From the NCBI RefSeq assembly GCF_000471905.2, contig NW_006497557.1, positions 2,531,380 to 2,595,379 on the forward strand: a DNA stretch of 64,000 nt. Direction: 5' to 3'. This document shows, piece by piece, positions 56,100 through 64,000 of this stretch. Origin of the DNA: Amborella trichopoda (Eukaryota > Streptophyta > Magnoliopsida > Amborellales > Amborellaceae). Numbering within the stretch: position 1 is the stretch's first letter; each line of letters begins with the position of its first letter. The notes beneath the pieces were generated by a model that worked only from the letters and a program-made list of their open reading frames with translations, was not told where the DNA came from and did no database searches. The position numbers and the translations under genes were made by a program.

Positions 56100-56945
56100 A
56101 AGAAGACGAGATGTAGTCAGCGCTAAACATCGTCGATTGTTTTAGGAGATGGGAGAGAGAGGAAGTAGTCGACGCTAGGGTTCACCGACTTTGTCAGATG
56201 AGAAGAGAGGAAGGGAGCCAACTGGCCCTTAGTCTCACCAACTGAAAGAAAAAGAGAGGCAAAACCAATTGGCACTAGGTCTCACAGACTGATAAAAGAA
56301 GAAGGAGAATACCAACCAGCGCTAGGCCTTAAACTGGTAGAGAGAGAAAAGACAACCAGTGTTAGGCCTCACAGATTGGTAGAGAGAGAAAAGACAACCA
56401 GTGTTAGGCCTCACAGAATGGTAGAGAGAGAAAAGACAACCAGTGCTAGGCCACGTCGATTGGTAGAAGAAGAGAGAGAAACCAACCGACGTTAGGTCTC
56501 GCCGATCGATAGATGAAGAGAGAGGAGATCAACCGATGCTAAGTCTCGATTGATGACGAAGAGAGCGGAGACAAACCGGTGCTAGGTCTCGCCAGTTGAA
56601 AGAAGAAGAGTGAGAAAGGCAACTGGCACTAGCTCTCGCCAGGTGACAGGGAGAGGAGAGAGAAGAGAGAGGAGGCCAACCGACGCTTGGTCTCGTTAAC
56701 TGACAAAAGAAGAGAGAGAAAGCCAACAGGCACTAAGTCTTACCAGTTGACAAAAGAAGCGAGAGAAAGCCAATCGGTGCTAGATTCACCAATTGAAAAT
56801 AGAAGAGAGAGAAATCCAATCGGCACTAGGTCTCACCAACTGATAGACGAAGAGGGAGAAGACCAACAAGCACTAAGTCTTGCCAACTGATAGACGAATA
56901 GAGAGAAAACTAATCTGTGCTAGGTCTCACCGACTGATAGATGAA
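56100..56945 (-). repeat. hairpin minisatellite, CAGTCGGTG type, LTR A
   Basis: About 16 units read on the + strand as CCAACCGACG-TTAGGTCT-CGCCGATTGG-like inversions separated by AAGAAGAGAGAGAAA. Two neighbouring 49-base units near 56,340-56,440 are almost identical, which suggests recent slippage. Confidence 0.75.
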
Positions 56946-57207
56946 GAGGAAGAAGAAGAGAGAGAAAGAGAGAGAGAAAGAGAAGGGAGAGAGAGAGAGA
57001 GAAGAGAGAGGAGGAGAGAGAAAATTACCTTCTCGAAGGTTATCGACCCTTTTATTCTCTTCCCTTACTCTCTCTCCAAGACGAACTCACAAGCTCAAGA
57101 AAGGAATCAAAATTTTATTGAATCTTCTCAAAAATCAACTAAATGCCAAGGTTCTTGGTGGAGGTGGCGTCTCCATTTTTGTTTTTTTTACAATGAGGCA
57201 GTGCCAG

Positions 57208-57215
57208 TTTATATA
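57208..57215 (-). promoter_or_regulatory. TATA box, LTR A
   Basis: The reverse strand reads TATATAAA followed by CTGGCACTGCC; the AATAAA lies about 95 bases downstream. Confidence 0.75.
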
Positions 57216-58514
57216 GAATTGTGCCCAAACATGGGTGGATTGATTAAAATTAAACCTAATTCCTGAAAATTAAGATTTAATTGAATTAAAAGTAATTCTA
57301 AAAATGAGTGTAAAAAGACTGTTTTGCCCCTACTTAAAAATGTGTGGAATTTCATAATGGGCTCGGTGGCTGCCCGAGAACTTGCGTGATCTTTTGTGGC
57401 TGACCTGAGGTTGTTCGGATGCCCGTTTGATCGACAGATTATTGTTTTTTTGTAGGGCTTGACATGGCGATCGTTTGTCACCAACTTCGAGCCGTGAATC
57501 ATGTTTTTGAGTCGTGATCACGAGACTTGAAATTCGTCTGAATCTTGAAAACTTCGCATCGATAGTGAGGTTTTTCCTTAATGTTTTTCTGTGATTTCTT
57601 CATCGTAGCACATTAAGCATGTCATCATGATTGCGTGGCAATAATCGGAACGCGATTTGGAGCCCGAACGAAGATTTCGCAACTTTTGAGTTTTGTCTAG
57701 AATCTAGAATCCGGTGATCGAAATTTCAGTAACTTCGTCGACTTCATGCATGAAATCTGGTTGTCCATCATTTATGTGGTTCGATCCAATGATGGCCCTG
57801 AACCTTATACACACAATGGAATTAGTTTTATGTCGATCCGTTGTGCGAGCGCCATGATTTGGTTCATCGAGCGAGGCTTGTCGCTTCTAAATTTTCTGCA
57901 TCTTCCTCACGGATTGGCAACTTCTACTAGTTTTTCTCCTTGCTCGGATATCGTCTCGGGGTGTGCCACATATCGAATTGTTCGTCTTGATGAGACGAAT
58001 ACACTCACCAAATTTGAGTGCGATACGACTTGGAACAAGTGAGTTATGAGATCTGAAATTGACTGCCCATGACTGTAAAAACAGCCACCTTTAATGGTAT
58101 TTTGAAGCAGTGAGGCCATACAGAAATAGTGTGCGGCCTCTCTTGTTTCAATGTTTTGCTCATATCTTTGTTTTGAGGCATCTGAACAAGCCGAAACTTG
58201 GCCCATAAGGGTTTTCGATCGTGCTGAATCCAATGGCATTGGTCCCATAGTGCTTTGAGACACTAAAAATGTACCTTCAGTTGTAGGGTCCTTTTCAAGG
58301 TGCTAGAGGCCAATGTTTTGAAAATTAGTTCTTTGTGTTCACTGTCTTAGACATGTCTGATCATGACGAAACTTGGCAGGTGATCGTTTGAAATGTTGAT
58401 GATGATCTTGGACAATTTTGGAGTCATTCTGAGACTGTCGGGAATTTCCCACTATTTTGTAAGCTTTATTGACCTGCTTTTTATCAGGGACCAAGGTGAT
58501 AAAAAATACGTTCA

Positions 58515-59615
58515 AATACATGCCTTCACAAAAAATGAAAAATGGGCATGATGTATACCTTAACAAGGGAATGCTATGAGTAAAAATGACGGATGGGCAT
58601 GATCATGAAACCATGAGTAAAAGAGTTTCGTGAATAAAAAACCAGCACGGTGAAAACCTGAAAGGGCATCGTGAGTAAAAATGGATGAAAATGGTGGACA
58701 TAGCTAAAAGGCTATGGGTAAAAGAGCCCCAAAATAAAAATAAGTTGGTGAAAATCATCTCTACAACGCCGCTTCCCAAGTTCAAGCGAATATCCATAAA
58801 GGACATTTGGACCTATAAACAGGTTGATGCAGCGTTCGCCTCAATGGGCAGTTGCAACCCTCACTAGAAGAAAATCTCTGGTGGCATAATACCAGGAATC
58901 CAAAAATATGAGCTTCAAGGAAAAGATTCTGACAGTTTGAGACCAAATGCAAAAAGACTCGAAAGACAGAAGACTCGTCAAGACGGCAAGACAAGCCTCA
59001 TGAGGAAGAACATTATTCCCACGTGATCACAAATACACTCTGAAAGCAAACATTGCAAAGGCCAGAAATTGACAAAGTCAGGGGGAAACCTGTCAGAGAC
59101 GTCGGCTTATCTAGCCGGCACGACCAGACATTCTGGATTGGCTAATAAACTTGCCCCCGACTGGACTCGGTAAACGAGACCTACAGTGGTACTCTGATTG
59201 TTAAAAGCAAACCTAGTGTAGCAGCAAACCACGCTGACCAAAAGCAAACAAACAAACCCAAACCAAATGGGAACAATGCCTTTCAACATGGCACTCAATT
59301 GCTAGACTGGGCTAATTCTGACTGACGAGGTCCGTACAAATCCTCAGCTTCAGAATCACCAACAGTTCACACGAGGGTGAGGACTTTGACAAGATCCCTC
59401 AAAAAGGTCTCTTCTCCTCCTAAAGTCTCCACGGACGGACCCACGAACAATGCATCCCTACGTCAGAGCAACCTAGTTACACCATTAGGTGAATCTCCTC
59501 GACATTCATGTGGTCTTGTGGCTAGGAAGAAAAGAAATAAAAGCCGAAGGAAATTTTTCTAATGAATGTCCTTCTCGCTTCTCTTAAAGCACAACATTCG
59601 GCGGGGTAAGCTGTT
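58515..59615 (+). pseudogene. 3' ORF remnant with basic tail, spacer copy 2
   Basis: It matches 39,682-40,804. The frame 58,685-58,867 reads VDIAKRLWVKEPQNKNKLVK and IKDIWTYKQVDAAFASMG. The frame 59,377-59,562 reads SLKKVSSPPKVSTDG, NLVTPLGESPRHSCG and a basic RKKRNKSRRK tail. A stop (TAG at about 59,303) and a one-base deletion near 59,338 break the longer frame seen in copy 1. The protein is not recognised. Confidence 0.45.
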
Positions 59616-60884
59616 TGAACGTATTTTTCAGCACCTTGATCCCTGATTAAGAATAAGTAAGAAGTAGGTCAATAAAGCCTATAAAAAGTGGAAATTCTCG
59701 ACAGTCTCAGAATGGCCCCAGAATTGGTCAAGATCTTAATCAACACTTTGAAAGACCACCTACCAAGTATCATTGTGATCAGATATGTCTAAAGTAGTAA
59801 ACACAAAGAAACAATTTCAGCAAAATCGGTCTCTAACACCCTGAAATGGACCCAGTAACTAGAGCCATACTTTGGGTGCATCAAACAACTATGGGACTAC
59901 TGTCATTAGATCTGACACGGTCGAAAATCCCTATGGGTCAAGTTTCTACTTAATCGGGCATTCCAAGATAAAGTGATGGATAAAATACCGAAAAGCGGTA
60001 AGCCACACACTATTCCTATGTGGCCTCACTCCATCAAAACACCATTAATGGTCGCTCTTTTTACAGTCATGGTCAGTCACTTTTGGGGCCTATAACTCAC
60101 TCGTTCCAAGTCAGATTGCTCTCAAATTTGGTGAGCATTTTCGTCTCATCATGACGAACAATTCGATATGTGGCACGCTCATGACGACACCCGAGCAGAG
60201 AGAAAAACTAAATGAAAGTTGCTGATCCGTGAAGGAAATTGCAGAAAATTCAGTAGCAGCAGACCTCTTTCGAGCAGCCAGATCACGAAGCTCGCTTACC
60301 CGATCGGCACGAAACCAATTGCATGATGTGCATGAGATCTGAGACTATCTCTATTCCAAACCTCGTGTACGATGAACGGTTGGATTTCACACACAAAGGC
60401 ACCAAAGCTGCTGCAAATTTTGGCCGTCGAATTTCTTGATTCTGGTAAAAAACTGACGACGACAAAATCTTCATCCGGACATGAAATCGAGCTACGTTTA
60501 TTGCAACATGATCCTGACGACATGCTTAGTGTGATTCAGTGAAGAAATCACAAAGAAATATCAAAGAACAAGCACACATGATCATGGCTTATAAACATGA
60601 TTCATGGCTTGAAGTTGGTATCAAAATGATCATCATGCTGAGCCCTACAAGAAAACAATAATCTTTCGCTCAAATGGGCATCAGAACGACCTCAGGTCAG
60701 CCACGGAAGATCACGCAAGTTCTCGGGCAGTAGTAGGGACTGTTTTGAAATTTAACACATTATTAAGCAAGAGCAAAACAATCCTTTTGTACCCATTTTT
60801 GGAATATCTTTAAATTCAATTAAATTGTAATTATCTTCAATTCTAGGTAGTTTTTTGGCATACACCCATATTTTAGCCCAATTC

Positions 60885-60892
60885 TATATAAA
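60885..60892 (+). promoter_or_regulatory. TATA box, LTR D
   Basis: TATATAAA after CCCAATTC, followed by CAGGCGATGCC, as in LTR E. Confidence 0.75.
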
Positions 60893-61274
60893 CAGGCGAT
60901 GCCTCACTATACAATGGACGGATTCATACACCTTAGATCAGTAAATAAAATTCTGATTTTGGCTTGAGCTTGTGAGTGCGTCTTGAAGAGAGAGAGATGA
61001 GAGAGAAGAAAAGGGTTGGTACCCTTTGGGTAGGTAACATTCTCTCTCCTTCCCTCTTTCTCTCTCCTCCCCTCTTTCTCTCTCCTCCCCTTTCTCTCTC
61101 CTCCTCTCTTTCTCTCTCCTCCCCCTTCTCTCTCCTCCGCTCTTTCTCTCTCCTCCCCCTTTCTCATCTCTATATCTCTCTCTTCTTCTCATTCTTATCT
61201 CTTTCTCTCCCACCTTTCTTCTCTCTATCTCTTTCTCTCTTCTTGTCATCTCTTATCTTTATCTCTTCTCCTCT

Positions 61275-62190
61275 TCTAATGCAATCGGTGAAGCCTAGAG
61301 CCAGTTGGATTTCTCCCTCTTCTCCTCTTCTAATGCAATTGGTTAACCTAGCACCAGGTGGATTTTTCTCTCTCCTCTCTTCTGTCACAGTCGGTGAAGC
61401 TTGGCACCTACTGAATTTCTCTCTCGTCTCTTCTGTCACAGTCGGTAAAGCCTAACGATGACTAGATTTCTCTCTCCTCTCTTCTGTCATAGTCGACGAA
61501 GCCTAGCACCAACTGAATTTCTCCCTCTCCTCCTCTTCTAATGAAATCGGTTAACCTAACATCGATTGGATTTCTCTCTCCTCTCTTCTCTCACACTTGG
61601 TGAAGCCTAACACCGACTGAATTTCTCTCTCCTCTCTTTTGTCACAGTCAGTGAAGCCTAGTGCCGATTGGATTTCTATCTCCTCTCTTCTGTCATAATA
61701 GGTGAAGCCTAGCACCGACTGAATTTCTCTCTCCTCTCTTTTGTCACAATCAGTGAAGCCTAACACCAGTTGGATTTCTCTCTCTCCTCTGTTGTAGTTG
61801 GCAAAGCCTAGCACCCTCTTGATCTATCTCCCTTGCTTCTCTCCCATCACTACCTGCACAAGCCTAACGCCTGTTGGTTCTCTTCCTCTCTTCTCTTCTA
61901 ACACAGTCGACGAAGCCTAGTGCCAACTGACTTTGTCTCGCTTCTCTTTTGACATAGTCAGCAAAACCTAGCGACGACTGCTTTTTCTCTCTCTTCTCTT
62001 CTGACACAGTCGGTAAAGCCTAGCGTCGACTACTTTTTCTTTCTCTTTTATTTTGACACAGTCAGTGAAGCTTAGTGTCTACTACTTTTTCTCTCTCTTC
62101 TCTTTTGACACAGTCGGTGAAGCCTGATGCAGACTGTATTTTCTCTCTCTTCCGTCTATCACCATCGATAATGTTTAGCGCTGACCACAT
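61275..62190 (+). repeat. hairpin minisatellite, CAGTCGGTG type, LTR D
   Basis: About 17 units of roughly 50-58 bases. The consensus arms are CAGTCGGTG and CACCGACTG around AAGCCTAG, followed by a TTTCTCTCTCC-type spacer. Most units deviate by transitions. Confidence 0.85.
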
Positions 62191-62950
62191 CTTCCCTCTA
62201 TCTCTTTTATCCTCTTTTTCTTCATACTCTTCTCCCTCCTTCTTTCTGTTCCCTTCTTCTCTTCATATTCTTTCCTCATAATCCTCATTCAACTAAGAGG
62301 GATCGAGGTTAGCCTTTCATGATAGTCCTGTCGTCTAGTCGTAATGTCGTTGAGCCAAGATTGCTTGGCCCGCTTTATTGCCACGACAGACTAACCATCG
62401 TGCCTAACTAGTCGGTATTAGTAATGACATTTAGTAGTAATTATGTTAGCTGGTCTTAGTTATCGAGCCTATTTTGCTAGCATGTTAAGCCAATTATTGA
62501 CGAGCTTAGTCACCGCTCTGATCCTCTCACTCAGTCGAATTCTTCTCTCCCTCGTCTTTCTTCTCTTCTTCTTTTTGAATGTGCATGCTTGTGTACATTC
62601 ATCAAAGAGGAAAGGGGTGAGGTCTGACCCACCTATCTTATAACATTTGCCATATATGTTGGTGATTGCATAAAACTGAAGAATACAAGCCAAGGGAGGT
62701 GATTCCAAACCAATTCTATTACTGGGGGGCTTTCTTCATGATCTAAGAGGATGCCCACTCGAGTCAGCACGAGTAAGTCCCAAACCCACCTCAAATTCCT
62801 CTCTCATCGATTGGTAACACTTGCTCCCATTCTTGAACGAGGTTCCCGAGAGAGCGATCTCAAAAACGTCTCGAGTCTTCCCTTGAAACCCGAGGCACGT
62901 GCCGCCCGACCCCAAAAGGGTCTAGGGGGCTAGATCGAGGCACCTAACCA

Positions 62951-64000
62951 ATATGTTTCATCTGTGAAGTCAAGTACCCGAAATGGCTAGCAAATGTCGT
63001 TCTGGTCAAGAAGAAGAATGGTCAAATCATGGTGTGTATTGACTTTTATGATTTGAATGCCGCCTGTCCCAAGGATGACTTCCCGTTGCCATTCACCGAG
63101 ACGCTCATTGACTCTACAGCTCACTGTCAAATCTTTTCCTTCATTGATGGATACTCCGGGTATAATCAGATAAGGATGGCGTCCGAAGATGAATTGGACA
63201 CTACATTCTTAACTCCTGAAGGGGTCCTTTGTTACACAATGATGCCCTTTGGATTAAAAAATGCTTGCACCACATACCAGAGAGGAACGACGACCATTTT
63301 CAAAGACTTGATGCACAAAGAGGTGGAGTGTTATGTAGATGACTTGGTGTTAAAATCCGAACAGAATGATGCTCACATGAGAGACCTTGAAAAGGTATTT
63401 AAGTGTTTGCGCCTTCATCAACTTAAAATGAACCCGCTAAAATGCACTTTTGGTGTGTAATCCGAAAAATTCTTGGGGTTCATCGCCAGACATCGAGGAC
63501 TTGAATTTGAGTCAGTCAAGATTAAGGTAATTCAAGAAATACCGTCACCGACTACACGTCGAGAACTTCGCTCCCTCCAAGGGCAACTAGCATACATTTG
63601 CAGGTTCATCTCGAACCTCTCAGGTCGCTGTAAACCCTTTACACACCTGCTAAAGAAAGATACTTCATTCATCTAGGATGAAGCATGTCAAGCAGCCCTT
63701 GACGACATCAAGCATTATTTACTCAACCCTTTAGTGCTCTCTACACCAGTATTGGGAAAACCCCTCATTCTATACGTGATAGCTTTGGACGAGTCACTCG
63801 GAGCATTGTTGGCACAAAATAATGAAGAGGGAAAAGAGACTGCATTATATTACCTCAGCCGCAGGATGCAAGGGGCCGAGAAGAATTATCCCCCTACTGA
63901 GAAGATGTGCTTGGCCCTGATCTTTGCAGTACAAAAACTATACCATTACTTGTTTGGTCATGAAGTTAATCTTATATCGAAAGCTGATCCTATAAATTTT
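62951..64000 (+). pseudogene. reverse transcriptase and RNase H of a Tat element, cut by window end
   Basis: It begins in the RT fingers (FICEVKYPKWLANVVLVKKK), then CIDFYDLNAACPKDDFPLPF, FSFIDGYSGYNQIRM (first catalytic Asp region), CYTMMPFGLKNACTTYQ, YVDDLVLKS (63,332-63,358), then the thumb and connection (GQLAYICRFISNLSGRCKPF) and RNase H (LGALLAQNNEEGKETALYYL, RRMQGAEKNYPPTEK). Only two stops interrupt it: TAA at 63,458-63,460 (FGV then SEKFLG) and TAG at 63,674-63,676 (a Trp codon changed). It is the only RT here with fingers and palm. The first residues are missing because LTR D abuts it. RT copies the element RNA into DNA. Confidence 0.9.

Larger units (their letters stand above)
46600..58514 (-). 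mobile_element. Tat-lineage element A, - strand
   Basis: Read on the - strand: LTR (58,514-55,435), tRNA-Arg primer site, leader, gag, linker, protease, post-protease region, RT remnant, RNase H, remnant second RNase H, integrase and antisense unit. RT fingers and palm are deleted near 49,630, and the middle of the second RNase H is deleted near 48,760. A left-hand 3' LTR is not recognised, since LTR E upstream is in the opposite orientation. It is the only element here with a visible protease. Confidence 0.8.
55435..58514 (-). mobile_element. LTR A, - strand, 5' LTR of element A
   Basis: A complete LTR of 3.08 kb. Its terminus (TAACCA reverse) is at the primer site and its start (GTTCA at 58,510-58,514, reverse TGAAC) is at the spacer. 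It has a TATA box at 57,208-57,215, an AATAAA on the - strand at about 57,115, and a hairpin array at 56,100-56,945. Confidence 0.85.
49630..61700. repeat. about 12-kb direct duplication, copy 2
   Basis: Partner of 31,759-43,965. This copy keeps the protease segment and a 170-base U5 segment that copy 1 lacks. The right edge is uncertain because it falls in the hairpin arrays. Confidence 0.7.
59616..62950 (+). mobile_element. LTR D, + strand, complete
   Basis: The start is TGAACGTATTTTTCAGCACC and the end is CACCTAACCA. It has TATATAAA at 60,885-60,892, AATAAA at about 60,945-60,951, a CT tract at 61,040-61,280, a hairpin array and the conserved U5 block (62,690-62,950). No primer site follows; the next bases are RT coding sequence. 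This suits a 3' LTR whose right flank is the insertion target. Confidence 0.85.

Noticed and set aside
60938..61814. Several Glu/Arg-rich - strand frames (such as 103 and 87 codons)
   Set aside because: Antisense of the CT tract and hairpin array of LTR D.

Overview
The window is plant nuclear DNA made almost entirely of old, broken long terminal repeat (LTR) retrotransposons. I found no host gene, no tRNA or rRNA gene and no CRISPR array. The plant assignment rests on three things. The elements are Ty3/gypsy of the Tat lineage, with a second archaeal-type RNase H between the pol RNase H and the integrase. Their primer sites match plant tRNA-Arg. One extra gene carries a plant mobile domain. 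I cannot name the species.

Layout. 1-4,451: remnants of older LTRs plus an unassigned stretch. 4,452-17,447: Tat element 1 on the + strand, with LTR, primer site, gag, RT fragment, RNase H, second RNase H and integrase, then an antisense unit reading back toward pol. 17,448-22,221: a mosaic of a gag fragment, part of a different Tat family (second RNase H and integrase) and a + strand LTR with primer site and leader. 22,222-24,854: a - strand LTR of another subfamily, ending at a 20-N gap. 24,875-31,758: repeats, a promoter and a + strand gene with a plant mobile domain, antisense to the following element. 31,759-39,681: - strand element B (gag, linker and 5' LTR; protease and pol deleted). 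39,682-43,965: a spacer with a 3' ORF remnant, then a + strand LTR that contains a 959-N gap. 43,966-58,514: - strand element A, the fullest copy of the second type, with an antisense unit, integrase, RNase H, protease, gag, primer site and LTR. 58,515-62,950: the same spacer and + strand LTR again. 62,951-64,000: the start of a well-preserved reverse transcriptase that runs off the window.

The segments at 31,759-43,965 and 49,630 to about 61,700 are direct copies of each other, including an identical nested junction. This points to a duplication of about 12 kb, or a composite unit moving together.

Two themes deserve attention. First, three elements carry an antisense transcription unit downstream of pol, each with its own TATA box and poly(A) signal. 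One encodes a plant-mobile-domain protein; two encode a short, conserved protein I do not recognise. Second, the LTRs and the antisense promoters carry minisatellites whose unit is an inverted repeat of roughly 9-10 bp arms, in the LTRs followed by a pyrimidine tract. The hairpin architecture is kept while the sequence differs between LTR subfamilies. Nearly every coding segment has stops or frameshifts, many consistent with CG to TG/CA decay.
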